A stretch of 64,000 nt of DNA from Nitrospirales bacterium. GTDB lineage: Bacteria > Nitrospirota > Nitrospiria > Nitrospirales > UBA8639. The notes under the pieces were generated by a model that was not told the origin of the DNA, did not search any database, and worked only from the letters and a program-made list of their open reading frames with translations. The stretch is taken from positions 186,001 through 250,000 of the forward strand of contig BQIV01000002.1 in NCBI GenBank assembly GCA_021604005.1. The letters are read 5' to 3'. Both the position numbers and the translations under genes were made by a program. Shown here piece after piece: positions 9,034 through 17,851 of the stretch. Position 1 is the first letter of the stretch; every line of letters begins with the position of its first letter.

Positions 9034-9726
9034 CTACTGCGCTTCGTTTCGTATCCATAACATTTCATTCCCGCCTCGTTGCAGTTCATAGTCAACCTGT
9101 TGAATGCCAACGGCATACCCATCACGTTGAAGTCGACGCATTATGGGTTCGACGTATTCCGACCGCTTGCCTCGTAACGTCAAGAGCGGAAACACTCTCA
9201 CCTCGGCTGCGACACGCAACATATTCAGTAATGCGGCTTCATGAAACTGCGCATCAAACTGCGCTGAATATAAAAAGAGCAAATGCGAACATAGGGCCAG
9301 GTCAAAATCTGAAGCAACACTAGGAGACAATTCTGGCAAGGCCCCAATCAGATAACGCCCCTGCCCCTTCCCCCGATCATAATCGGCAAGAAATGTTTGA
9401 AGCGCCGTCACTCGATTGTGCCGAAGATCATGCGGAGAGTGATGATACGTCCACACCCAATCGTCCGGGGTTCCCTGCACTTGCTCCATGATGCCGTCAA
9501 CCACCTCATAAAACCGCCGTTCAATCTCTTGCCCCGTGAATGCATAGAGCGGATCGACAGATAGAACGGCATGGCCCAACTCCGTCATCTCGGCATTAAA
9601 GCTAGCCGGACCATCACCGACTCCGAGAATTCTTTTCGACAAGTCATTGGGCGAAAGATCAAACATCGCCTGGTATTCTTCAAGAGAACGGCCAAACGGC
9701 ACCACTTGTTCAAGCTTCATGGCCAT
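9034..9726 (-). CDS. SAM-dependent methyltransferase-like protein
   Basis: 230 residues from the ATG at 9726, which has GAGAG five bases upstream; a TTG 12 bp further out is also possible. A glycine loop RILGVGDGPASFNAE (about 32-46) and an acidic end of strand 2 (LSVDPLYAF) match a class I methyltransferase fold, and a later segment SDFDLALCSHLLFLYS resembles motif IV. No substrate can be assigned. It stands alone. Confidence 0.7.
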   Translation of the reverse strand: MAMKLEQVVPFGRSLEEYQAMFDLSPNDLSKRILGVGDGPASFNAEMTELGHAVLSVDPLYAFTGQEIERRFYEVVDGIMEQVQGTPDDWVWTYHHSPHDLRHNRVTALQTFLADYDRGKGQGRYLIGALPELSPSVASDFDLALCSHLLFLYSAQFDAQFHEAALLNMLRVAAEVRVFPLLTLRGKRSEYVEPIMRRLQRDGYAVGIQQVDYELQRGGNEMLWIRNEAQ

Positions 9727-9991
9727 GGAAACTCTCAATGTAAAATCGGAAAAAGACGTGCTTCAAGCCGAAATGAAAAGATACGAAACCTGGCAATTAA
9801 ACCATCGAATGGTGGGACATGAACATAGTCTGCCCTGTATGCAATACTGACACATCAGGCAATGCTCACACCACCATATTCAGGCTATCGTATATCGTGA
9901 ATCGAACAGGCTGGAGGGTCAAGATTCAAACATTCATTACCAGGGCTATCCTGCCGGATGCTCTCAGCAAAACATTTCTTTCTCGCTGTAC

Positions 9992-10336
9992 TTAAGAAGT
10001 GATGCTCGCATGAAAGATATCCACAACGACTTTGATAATTTCTTGCATCGAATCGATTTTCAAAATTCCAACTTGGGTAACAAGCAATGTGTGATGAGCC
10101 GTGAATAACTTTCCAGGTCGCACGTAGTTTGTTATTCTAAGTGAACCGGATGCGAAGCTGGAATTTCCGAGAACAATCGCTCACTCATCCCCGAAGGGGT
10201 TACTGGTTATTTGACTCAAAATCCAATCACCCCGGCTTGCATCAGCAAGCACAACAGCAGGCCGCAACTTTGCGTTTGACAGGTCGGAAAAAGGAAATGG
10301 AACAAGAACTACTGCGCCGACTGTAGATGGGACCAT
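9992..10336 (-). pseudogene. PemK/MazF-family toxin interrupted by an in-frame TGA
   Basis: The N-terminal part (TVGAVVLVPFPFSDLS, KLRPAVVLADA, WILSQITSNPFGDE) is a clear PemK-like start, but TGA at 10181-10183 stops it. Reading on in the same frame for 62 codons to TAA at 9992-9994 restores the rest of the family: AIVLGNSSFASGSLRITNY, then VRPGKLFTAHHTLLV. Only one base seems wrong (a CGA-to-TGA change is the simplest reading). The toxin is therefore probably dead, unless the stop is read through. It overlaps the end of its antitoxin gene. Confidence 0.85.
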
Positions 10337-10530
10337 GCCGTGTCTTCCTCTGAACGATTCCAATCTTCTGCCAGCGCTTGTTCACTGAGCACTGCCGTCT
10401 CAGACAGACTCTGAATTGGCCCCTCATCAAGGATCGTCACTAGCGCAGCCCGTTCTTCAGGGAGCCGCACAGATTCTTGTAAATGTACGTTACCGAGAGG
10501 ATCAATAACCGCCTTAATCGTTCTCAACAT
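10309..10530 (-). CDS. Antitoxin paired with the broken PemK-like toxin
   Basis: 73 residues. The N-terminus (MLRTIKAVIDPLGNVHLQESV) followed by a basic/acidic helix and ALVTILDEGP matches short antitoxins that precede PemK-like toxins in many genomes. The C-terminal acidic region (SEQALAEDWNRSEEDTAW) is typical of a toxin-binding tail. It overlaps the toxin start by 28 bp. It remains intact while the toxin carries a stop, the expected order of decay. Confidence 0.8.
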   Translation of the reverse strand: MLRTIKAVIDPLGNVHLQESVRLPEERAALVTILDEGPIQSLSETAVLSEQALAEDWNRSEEDTAWSHLQSAQ

Positions 10531-10959
10531 TGGTCACCTTTCTCTATTCACACTCTCTCCCTACGTTCACGACATCGAACAACAGTTGATTCACCGTCAT
10601 TCTTTCTTTCAATCATACCACGAACGCATCACATTTACGAAAACACAGCCCTGTCGTACAAGAAAGATAGGGTAAGAGAAAAAACGCTTTGAAATGAGAC
10701 ACAACAACCTAGGAATGTGGCTTCGGATGCTCGATGGCATGCTTCACGACCGGCTTTACATCTGAAAACGGTAGACTGTCACGATCCTTAAACCTAGAAA
10801 CGGCAGTTGAGCGCGAAAAAGCTATGCAAACTATTTGTGTGCAGAGGAAATGCTCAAAGCCATGTAAGAGGGCAGCCTTGGTTGAACGTCTTGTTGCGGC
10901 CCAATATGTGGATTGCAGGTTGCAAGGTGTACAGACTTTCGTGCTCCAACTGCTGTTTT
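10531..10959. other. Gene-free stretch
   Basis: No gene supported. The open frame at 10734-10967 has no ribosome binding site and no family resemblance, and its end overlaps the decayed tail of the DUF1801 gene on the other strand. Confidence 0.5.
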
Positions 10960-11342
10960 TAGGTTAAACCTGATGCACCCCTTTCCGGTATTGATGTTGG
11001 GATACTTCTTGTAAGTGGTTCTATAGCCGATTCAATTAACTTCCATTAGTTGGAAGTTTTACTGCGTGGAGTTCGTGGTATTTTCCTGTTTGGAACGTAT
11101 TGGATTCGCTCTAGATGGTGAGACCCGCACGTATACAATGCCACATAGTTTTTCTGATTCGCGATGGCAACCCACCCCTCCCCCACACGATACGTCGGCA
11201 TCTTGTATGTCATGTCGACGGTCGCATCGGGGTACAGCTCAAGAATCATGTCATGTAACGTTTGCAGACGCTGCTGTCTTTTGGGAGGAACAGCATGAAG
11301 ATATGTCATCACCTCATGCATTTTCATGACGTAGTCACCCAA
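10960..11342 (-). pseudogene. DUF1801 (YdhG-like) gene split by a 94-bp element
   Basis: The first 70 residues (VMTYLHAVPPKRQQRLQTLH..., WVAIANQKNYVALYTCGSHHLE) are a normal DUF1801 start. The frame then enters the 94-bp dispersed element and stops at 11046. Immediately beyond the element, in another frame, the missing family tail reappears: YKKYPNINTGKGCIRFNL (about 10960-11013). The gene is thus interrupted exactly where the element inserted (11016-11109), with no apparent loss of flanking codons. The tail after FNL is itself decayed. Its start overlaps the end of the DUF4143 ATPase gene. Confidence 0.85.
11016..11109 (-). repeat. 94-bp dispersed element, copy inserted in DUF1801
   Basis: In minus orientation starts GCGAATCCAATACGTTCC and ends GGCTATAGAACCA, matching 7844-7937 over its whole length. 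Inside it lies a perfect hairpin AACTTCCA-TTAG-TTGGAAGTT-like stem (about 11039-11059). It divides the DUF1801 coding sequence and so shows that the element moves. Confidence 0.8.
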
Positions 11343-12520
11343 TGCTCCACGGGTTTGCTTAGGAATTCCTCGATCGGAATACCATCTCCACCAACAAGAA
11401 GACTACGCGCTTTTGGGAAGGTCGCGGCAAAGGCTTCTATCCCGGGCAAGCTATCTCGTCGCCGGCTGCTCTTCACTTCAAGAACAGTGACAGTTCGGCC
11501 TGCGCGAACCACAAAATCGACTTCACGGTTTCGATCACGCCAATAAAAGAGAGCTATCGCCCCAGCGGCACTCGCATTTGCGAGGTGTGCTCCAACGGCC
11601 GACTCTACAATACGTCCCCAAAAGGGTAAATCCTTACGCGCCATCGTAAGGGTCAGGCCACATTGAGCACTCATCAGCGCCGTATTCAGCACTTGGAGTT
11701 TGGGACTCGAGGCCCGCTGTCGTACGGCCCCTCCCGTGAACTTCTGCAAGCCGGTGACCATCCCCGCTCCCGTCAACAAATCTAAATAATGGGCTAAAGT
11801 CGTCGTGTTCCCGGCATCCTGTAATTGACCCAGCATTTTTTGATACGACAAGATTTGGCTAGAGTGAACACACCCCAACTCGAACACACGTCGTAACAGG
11901 GCAGGTTTATCTACACGAGTGAGCAACAGGACATCGCGGGAGATAGTCGTTTCGATCAAAGCGTCTTTAACATATCGGGCCCATCTGTTCGGATCTTTCA
12001 CCAAAGGTGCCGCACCCGGGTAACTCCCGTAAAACATAAATTGATCGAGCGTCCAACCGAAGGCCTGTTGCATCTCAAGATAAGACCAATGAGGAAGGTG
12101 TAGAATTTCAAATCGTCCCGCCAAACTTTCTGTCAGCCCTCGCTGGATGAGCAAAGGAGCCGACCCTAAGAGAATGATTTTGAGCGGCATTCCACTCGAA
12201 GAATCGGCATCCCACAGATGTTTGACTGTCTCGGACCAATGGGGAATCTTTTGAATTTCATCAAGAACTAACAACGACCCACGTCGCCCAACATCCTTGG
12301 CCTCTAACCGTGCAGCCTCCCATTGCTGCGTAATCCATTGTGAACTTTGCAATGTCGGCTCATCGGCACTCGCATATCGAGATTTGAGCGTGGATTGATC
12401 GAGCACCTGACGAATCAGTGTGGTTTTCCCAACCTGCCGGGCGCCCGTTATCACCTGAATAAAGCGACGAGGCTCTTTCAGGCGTCGCATGAGGATTGTA
12501 CTCTGGGGACGAATATACAT
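11324..12520 (-). CDS. AAA ATPase with C-terminal DUF4143 domain
   Basis: 398 residues. Walker A GARQVGKTT (26-34) and Walker B SLLVLDEIQ (82-90) begin an ATPase of the archaeal-ATPase/ATPase_AAA_14 type. The C-terminal third is DUF4143 with a PDDEXK-like core: E333-x-D335 (EVDFVV) and E348-x-K350 (VLEVKSS). These proteins are common, often laterally transferred, and of uncertain function; DNA or nucleotide processing is suspected. Its own promoter region carries a partial 94-bp element and a set of palindromes (12686-12760). Confidence 0.9.
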   Translation of the reverse strand: MYIRPQSTILMRRLKEPRRFIQVITGARQVGKTTLIRQVLDQSTLKSRYASADEPTLQSSQWITQQWEAARLEAKDVGRRGSLLVLDEIQKIPHWSETVKHLWDADSSSGMPLKIILLGSAPLLIQRGLTESLAGRFEILHLPHWSYLEMQQAFGWTLDQFMFYGSYPGAAPLVKDPNRWARYVKDALIETTISRDVLLLTRVDKPALLRRVFELGCVHSSQILSYQKMLGQLQDAGNTTTLAHYLDLLTGAGMVTGLQKFTGGAVRQRASSPKLQVLNTALMSAQCGLTLTMARKDLPFWGRIVESAVGAHLANASAAGAIALFYWRDRNREVDFVVRAGRTVTVLEVKSSRRRDSLPGIEAFAATFPKARSLLVGGDGIPIEEFLSKPVEHWVTTS

Positions 12521-12528
12521 GGATTATT

Positions 12529-12576
12529 GCGAATCCAAATACGTTCCATGCAAGAACAGATAACGAACTTCGCGCG
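12529..12576 (+). repeat. 94-bp dispersed element, partial copy
   Basis: GCGAATCCAAATACGTTCC through AACGAACTTCGCGCG matches the first half of the copies at 7844 and 11016. The second half has diverged or is absent. It sits directly upstream of the DUF4143 ATPase gene, in divergent orientation. Confidence 0.65.
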
Positions 12577-12685
12577 AGACAAGGTTTGAATCAGCGGAAG
12601 GTTATACCCGCTTGACTGTACGAACAATGCTTGACGTGTTCTCTCACGTATTGGATATGAACATTATACAAGATGGTGCTTTTTC

Positions 12686-12760
12686 GTTTCAGTATAACTG
12701 AAACGGACATAACAAATTACTCAATACAATGAGTAATTTTACTCAATGTAGTGAATAAAT
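12686..12760. promoter_or_regulatory. Cluster of palindromes, possible operators
   Basis: GTTTCAGT-ATA-ACTGAAAC (12686-12704, perfect) is followed by ATTACTCA-ATACAA-TGAGTAAT (12716-12737, perfect) and by a degenerate repeat of the same unit, TTTACTCAATGTAGTGAATAA (read in two parts, about 12737-12757). Tandem palindromes of this kind normally bind a dimeric repressor. They lie between the cyclase stop and the ATPase start, so the ATPase gene is the likely target. No dedicated regulator is adjacent. Confidence 0.55.
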
Positions 12761-12979
12761 ACAACATCAAGTCTAACCGACATCTAAACCAGGCATGCGT
12801 CAAGCACAATCACAAACCGGCCTCCGTGGATGGTACTCAATCAACATGCTTGAGCATGATTATGAAGCGAGGAAGAAGCGAGGTACGAGAGACGCTCTCG
12901 CTTGCGCGCTGAAGCACAACAACTCAGCCCGAGTAATATGTTCAGAAAATACTGCTGGCGGCTCTGTTTAACAAACTTA

Positions 12980-15529
12980 TCAGCGGGCGCCTAAGCCACG
13001 TCGCCAAGTGCCGAGCGCAAGCAGTGGAAAGTAATGGGAGTATAAATGGTATTTCAAATAGAAAACATTGGGAAATCCGGTGCCGGTCATGAGTTCTTCA
13101 TCCCATCCACCTTCTTGATTTTGTCGATTGAGTAACCACTCGATGCCGCGGAGCGCAGATGTTGACGTCCGATCCCCCGCAGCTTCGAGGGCAAGTAGCG
13201 CCCACGCTGTTTGAGAAGGCGTGCTGGCCTCGGCCACATATGTATGTTCTTCATAACTGGCACAGCTTTCGCCCCATCCTCCATCTTGATTTTGGATAGC
13301 GCGCACCCAAGTTGCCGCACGCTGGATGGCTGCCGTCGCAGTCGGGGAACCACTCGCACGAAGACCTCTCACAGCAAGGAACGTCCCATACGTATAGTTG
13401 ACTCCCCAACGTCCATACCAACTTCCATCGGCCTGCTGATGCCCCAACAGATATTTGACCGCTCGCGCAATGGCCTGATGTTGATGATCGTATCCACGCC
13501 GGCAAAGCGCCTCCAACACACGCCCCGTAATGTCCGGACAGCTAGGATCTAGCATGGCATTGTGGTCGGCAAACGGCACTTTATTGAGAACTTCCCAATC
13601 ATTGTCGACATCAAATGCGGCCCATCCTCCATCGGAAGATTGCATGCCAAGCAACCAATTGACAGCACGATTTTCGACACGCGCCTGCCGTTCCGGATCC
13701 GAAGCCTTTGCATGTTCGAGCGCCAGCAAGACCATGGCGGTATCATCGATATCCGGATACAGTTCGTTGGCAAATTGAAATGGCCAGCCGCCAGGTTGCA
13801 GGCTCGGCCGCTTGACCGACCAATCGCCCTTTCGCCGCACTTCCTTACTCAGCAACCAATCCGCTGCGTGCCGCATGGCGTCTGAATCACCGGCCCCAAG
13901 TTCTCCTAACGCAAATATCGAAATAGCCGTATCCCAGACCGGAGAGAGGCTGGGCTGAAACTGCAAGCTCTCCTCACGCTCGATAATGAGTCCTTCCAGT
14001 TGACTCAGGGTTTCGATAAAGTCCGGATGGTCACGCTCATAACCCAACGCATCCATGGCCATCAACGCGTACATCATCCCCGGAAAGATGGCGCCCAACC
14101 CGTCCGTAAACCGCATATGGTCCAGCATCCATTTCTCGGCTTCGCGAATGGCCTTAGCGCGAATATCTTTAAACCCACGCTTTTCCCACAGCTTTAACAT
14201 CTTGTCCGCCTGATGAAACATGATCGAGAAGGGATCTTTTTTGGGAAGCATCAGTTTTCGCTTCGGCACCATCAATTCATCAACCGTCCAATTTCCTGGC
14301 ACATGGCGTCGCACCCCAGAAGCTTGGATGATGGAAAGCGGCACGACAATCGCGCGGCTCCAGGACGAAATTTCATACAACACATTTCCCGGGATCAAGA
14401 CGAGTTCCGGCGGCACACTCGGCGTAAACTTTCGTGGGAACAACCCAAACATGCTGAGATTGTTTTTCGTATAGCTGTTCGTCGCCTGAAGGCCGCCAAG
14501 CGCAAGGATCCGTTCTCGCGCACGAAGCATGATGGGATGATCGGGCTCATATCCACATACTCGCAAGGCCACATAGGCGCGAGTCGTTGCGTTCACTTCA
14601 GCCGGTCCCTCCGAATAGATATTCCATCCACCATCCGGAAGCTGCCGGTCGAGGATCGTGCGCATCGATTTATCGATTTTGGCTTGAATGGCGTCATCCC
14701 ATTTTCCCGCTACGGGCGGATAAAGCCACAGCAAGAGCAGCACATAATCAGACTCCAGCGTCGTGTCCGCCGTTAAATCACCGTGCCAAAACCCTTCTGT
14801 ATTTTGTTTGCCCAACAATGTCTGCGCCGACATCTGTGTTGATTCGATCGTGCGCTGCTTGAGTTCCTCAACACTCGCGCTGACGGCAGACAACGCCTCT
14901 ACGATGTCTGCCGGTTGAGCCGGTTCGATGATGCTTGAGACTTCTCTCATGGAATCTCCTTGTTGTGCGAGCTCGTGAATCTCTTGACTCAGCGTCATGC
15001 GTTGGTCGCGAGTGGGCGGAGCCAACCCCAAGGCCTCGCTGAACCATAGTCCTTCTAACGCCAACCGTGCAACGAATGTACGAGTCGAATCGGTTCCATC
15101 GGCAAGCACCACGCGTTGCCACTGTTGGTATCGTTCACGGACCGGCTCAAGAAGCTGCGGATTAATCGCCTGCGCTCCCATAAGAATGGACGCAATCTCA
15201 TGCCCGCGAAGCGACCGAGGTTCAACTGACTGAGTATCGTTCGACTCTATCGCCACATTTACCGGAAGAAGCGTGGGGGGTTTTGGTTGAGAAGAAGCAT
15301 TGATCGCAGATTGGTCAACGCGTTCACGATCCAAGTCTTGGACGAGTAAATCAATCAATGCCTCGAGTAGTTGCTCTTTCCCTTCATAATGATAGAGCAA
15401 CCCACCTTTGCTGAGACCGGCGTCTTGCGCCACACGTTCTAACGTCAAGGCTCCGACGCCATCACTGACTAACACATCAATCGCGGTTTCAAGGATCGAA
15501 TGGCGAGTAGATGTTTGCATGGGCAACAC
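12980..15529 (-). CDS. shc: TetR-type regulator fused in frame to squalene-hopene cyclase
   Basis: 849 residues in one uninterrupted frame. Residues 1-193 are a complete TetR regulator: helix-turn-helix at 29-48 (LTLERVAQDAGLSKGGLLYH) and a normal C-terminal ligand domain ending ALEGLWFSEALGLAPP. Residues 194-849 are a full squalene-hopene cyclase: the catalytic D-I-D-D at 593-596 and at least five QW motifs (LPDGGWN, QSSDGGW, QADGSWYGRWG, QNQDGGW, QNQEGGW). The cyclase turns squalene into hopene/hopanol, a membrane hopanoid. A perfect AAGGAG plus ATG at 14950 marks an internal start that would release the 656-residue cyclase alone, the usual family length. The GTG at 15529 or ATG at 15520 starts the long form; a palindromic operator overlaps this start. 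Confidence 0.93.
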   Translation of the reverse strand: MLPMQTSTRHSILETAIDVLVSDGVGALTLERVAQDAGLSKGGLLYHYEGKEQLLEALIDLLVQDLDRERVDQSAINASSQPKPPTLLPVNVAIESNDTQSVEPRSLRGHEIASILMGAQAINPQLLEPVRERYQQWQRVVLADGTDSTRTFVARLALEGLWFSEALGLAPPTRDQRMTLSQEIHELAQQGDSMREVSSIIEPAQPADIVEALSAVSASVEELKQRTIESTQMSAQTLLGKQNTEGFWHGDLTADTTLESDYVLLLLWLYPPVAGKWDDAIQAKIDKSMRTILDRQLPDGGWNIYSEGPAEVNATTRAYVALRVCGYEPDHPIMLRARERILALGGLQATNSYTKNNLSMFGLFPRKFTPSVPPELVLIPGNVLYEISSWSRAIVVPLSIIQASGVRRHVPGNWTVDELMVPKRKLMLPKKDPFSIMFHQADKMLKLWEKRGFKDIRAKAIREAEKWMLDHMRFTDGLGAIFPGMMYALMAMDALGYERDHPDFIETLSQLEGLIIEREESLQFQPSLSPVWDTAISIFALGELGAGDSDAMRHAADWLLSKEVRRKGDWSVKRPSLQPGGWPFQFANELYPDIDDTAMVLLALEHAKASDPERQARVENRAVNWLLGMQSSDGGWAAFDVDNDWEVLNKVPFADHNAMLDPSCPDITGRVLEALCRRGYDHQHQAIARAVKYLLGHQQADGSWYGRWGVNYTYGTFLAVRGLRASGSPTATAAIQRAATWVRAIQNQDGGWGESCASYEEHTYVAEASTPSQTAWALLALEAAGDRTSTSALRGIEWLLNRQNQEGGWDEELMTGTGFPNVFYLKYHLYSHYFPLLALGTWRRGLGAR
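14956..14961 (-). promoter_or_regulatory. Internal ribosome binding site for the cyclase half
   Basis: AAGGAG on the minus strand lies 5 bases before an in-frame ATG (14948-14950) exactly at the TetR/cyclase junction, codon 194. It is a stronger site than anything before the annotated start of the fusion, so separate translation of the cyclase is likely. Confidence 0.7.
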
Positions 15530-15551
15530 TATACCGTCCAGAAGGTATAGT
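15528..15551. promoter_or_regulatory. Probable TetR operator
   Basis: ACTATACC at 15528-15535 and GGTATAGT at 15544-15551 form a perfect 8-bp inverted repeat with an 8-bp centre, the usual geometry for a TetR-family dimer. It overlaps the GTG start and lies just upstream of the ATG at 15520, consistent with autorepression. A TTGACA on the minus strand at about 15612-15617 may be the -35 box. Confidence 0.65.
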
Positions 15552-16142
15552 TATCAATATGAATTTCGTATGAATGCAATATCCATGATAAGTTGAAATA
15601 TTCATTATATATGTCAAATATTTGCGAATATATAATTTTTTAAACTTTTCATGAAGACGTATAGCCGTGCCATGCCCTTTCGTCTGCACGAAGTGTGTCC
15701 TCGCGCTGTGTGAGTGGGGGTGGTTTGGCTGGAAGCTATGTGATTCCGCGATAGCCTTTGGGGAGGCGATTGCGTCAGAGGACATGTTGCTCGAGCCCAC
15801 TGCTCACTCCACCGTTCATTGCCTATGCTCTTTGTCGTCTCAGTTTTGACTCCCTGCCGGGCTTCGTCCCGGCGGCCGAGGCCCTTTTGTTTCGGCAAAG
15901 GACCCAAAACCATTGACGCCCAGGCCAGGTTCATCGGATGAGCTGAACCCCGCTTGGCGGGGCGGGCTAACTCGCTGCGCTCAAACAAGCCCTCCCAGCA
16001 TGAGAGGCGTTCACTCAACGGACTGGCCTGAAGGCGTCAGATCATAGGTACTGAGAAAAAGTTAAAAACTATAGTACTAAGTCAGTAATTCTTAGCATTA
16101 GACTGGATCTCTCGAAATTTTCCACATGTGGATGTGCATGGA
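15552..16142. other. Long gene-free region with a GC-rich block
   Basis: 15552-15650 is very AT-rich and probably the promoter region of the fusion gene. 15840-16020 is GC-rich, with inverted stretches (CCCTGCCGGGCTTCGTCCCGG; GCTTGGCGGGGCGGGC), and gives a spurious 134-codon minus frame of low-complexity composition. It resembles the non-coding repeats dispersed in many proteobacterial genomes. No gene supported. Confidence 0.5.
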
Positions 16143-17132
16143 CTAGCGATTTACCGCCTGCATGCCTGACTCTGGATAACGTTCTCCCATTGCCGCATTC
16201 GGAAACCAAAGATCCTGAAGGATCTGCAATTCCTGTTGACTCAAGGTGACCTCCACCGCCTTTAGATTCTCTTCAAGGTACCGCCGTCTCTTGGTCCCTA
16301 CCAATGGAAGAATATCCTGCTCTTGCGCATACAGCCACGCCAACGCGACCTGCGCAGGCGTGATCCCTCGTGCCATGGCAAACTCCTTCAGTTGATCGAC
16401 GAGCACAACATTCCGCGTCAGATTCTCTCCTTGAAAACGGGGCAACTGACGACGTCGATCATCGGACGCTAGCATCTCTACCTGAGAAATATTTCCGGTT
16501 AACATGCCACGCCCCAGAGGGCTATAGGCCACAAACGTGATACCGAGCTCTCGACATGCTGAGAGAATGTGGTCTTCGGGTTCCCGGCTCCATAACGAAT
16601 ACTCGGTTTGCAAAGCGGCAATCGGATGCACGGCATGTGCTCGGCGAATCGTGGCAACGCTGACCTCTGACAGACCAAGATAGCGCACCTTCCCCTGCTC
16701 CACTAACTGCGCCATCGCGCCAACCGTTTCTTCGATTGGAATGAGTGGGTCGACTCGATGTTGATAATAGAGATCAATCACCGACACTCCGAGCCGCTTG
16801 AGACTTGCGTCACATGCCTGATGGACATATTCTGGCCGCCCGTTTTCCCCGATAAACGCACCGTCCCGGCCGCGGATAATCCCAAACTTGGTCGCAAGAA
16901 ACGCATGCTCTCGCCTCCCCTTCAGGGCTTGCCCGACCAAGGTTTCATTGCGCCCCATCCCATAAATGTCAGCTGTATCCAAAAAGTTGAGGCCGACATC
17001 TAAGGCGTAGTGAATCGTCGCAATCGCCTCCTCTTGATCCGCCGGTCCATAAAATTCAGACATCCCCATACACCCCAAGCCCAAGGAGGAAACTACTTGT
17101 CCAGTGCGTCCTAAATGTCGCCTACGCATCAT
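16143..17132 (-). CDS. Aldo/keto reductase
   Basis: 329 residues, complete AKR fold. The catalytic tetrad is visible: D52 and Y57 (FLDTADIYG), K82-region (FLATKFG) and H in LYYQHRVD. The N-terminal [19 protein letters not shown] and the C-terminal NADPH site ([14 protein letters not shown]) fit the AKR13/YajO-like group that reduces aldehydes with NADPH. It follows the DJ-1/PfpI gene by 57 bp on the same strand, probably one transcript that handles reactive carbonyls. Confidence 0.92.
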   Translation of the reverse strand: MMRRRHLGRTGQVVSSLGLGCMGMSEFYGPADQEEAIATIHYALDVGLNFLDTADIYGMGRNETLVGQALKGRREHAFLATKFGIIRGRDGAFIGENGRPEYVHQACDASLKRLGVSVIDLYYQHRVDPLIPIEETVGAMAQLVEQGKVRYLGLSEVSVATIRRAHAVHPIAALQTEYSLWSREPEDHILSACRELGITFVAYSPLGRGMLTGNISQVEMLASDDRRRQLPRFQGENLTRNVVLVDQLKEFAMARGITPAQVALAWLYAQEQDILPLVGTKRRRYLEENLKAVEVTLSQQELQILQDLWFPNAAMGERYPESGMQAVNR

Positions 17133-17189
17133 CCTTCTTTCTCTCTCATAATTTTGGTCGATAACATCTCTTGAGGTTTATCATATGGA

Positions 17190-17816
17190 TTACATGTTTT
17201 GGAGATATGCGGGGGCTTGCGCTTGCTTCTCAAAGCCACCGTATTTGGTGGACGATGGATAATATTCAGCACCAAACTGAACTTTGCCTGCGGTCTCCTC
17301 GCCAGCTTCACTAGCAATAAACGCCAGCATGAGATCGATACCGGCAGACACTCCCGCCGAGGTCCAGACGTTGCCGTCTTGGACATACCGATCCTCAACT
17401 ACCGTCACATCACCAAGTGCGCGTAGACGTTCTAACGATCCCCAATGAGTCGTAGCTTTCTTGCCTGACAGCAAGCCAGCGGCATGCAAAAGAAATGAAC
17501 CGGTACAAACAGAGAGCACGGCCTTACAGTTTTGCGCTTGCGTAGCAACAAACGCAACGAGATTCGGGTTGTTCACTTCTTGCCGCGTGCCTTGCCCGCC
17601 CGGTATAAGCAAATAGTCGAGTGTGGGAGAATTGGGAAATGACACGTGAGGATTTATGGAAAGTCCGTTTGCGCAGATAATGGGGGCAAGTGTCTGGGCC
17701 ACGATGAGGCAGCTCTCTGGACCCTCGGGAAGTTTACTCCATCTGGTCAACATTTCCCACGGACCCACGAAGTCAAGCTCTTCAACCTGATTGAATACCA
17801 GCACACCAAAGTTCAT
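17190..17816 (-). CDS. DJ-1/PfpI superfamily protein
   Basis: 208 residues. The nucleophilic elbow LSVCTGSFLLHAAGLL has C104, and residues QVEELDFVGPWEML at the N-terminus and GGQGTR match the isonitrile-hydratase/AraC-regulator-like branch of the DJ-1/PfpI family. Possible roles are isonitrile hydration, glyoxalase III or protein deglycase activity; the sequence alone cannot choose. It lies between a VOC protein and an aldo/keto reductase on the same strand. Confidence 0.88.
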   Translation of the reverse strand: MNFGVLVFNQVEELDFVGPWEMLTRWSKLPEGPESCLIVAQTLAPIICANGLSINPHVSFPNSPTLDYLLIPGGQGTRQEVNNPNLVAFVATQAQNCKAVLSVCTGSFLLHAAGLLSGKKATTHWGSLERLRALGDVTVVEDRYVQDGNVWTSAGVSAGIDLMLAFIASEAGEETAGKVQFGAEYYPSSTKYGGFEKQAQAPAYLQNM

Positions 17817-17851
17817 TTCAGACCCGTGAGACTCCTGAGTGAAATATCAAG

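Noticed and set aside
10734-10967. 77-codon plus frame
   Set aside because: No ribosome binding site, no family, and it overlaps the decayed tail of the DUF1801 gene on the opposite strand.
7844-12576. Possibility that the 94-bp repeat is an integron attC site and the region a cassette array
   Set aside because: The GTATAAC/GTTATACC strings do not match the RYYYAAC and GTTRRRY core sites, gene orientations are mixed and no integrase is present.
12980-15529. That the TetR-cyclase fusion is only a sequencing frameshift
   Set aside because: The two halves are in the same frame and no extra or missing base is needed; a missed stop would need one base substitution. Kept as a finding with this caveat.
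15614-16018. 134-codon minus frame
   Set aside because: GC-rich, low-complexity, Arg-rich composition typical of non-coding dispersed repeats; no ribosome binding site.
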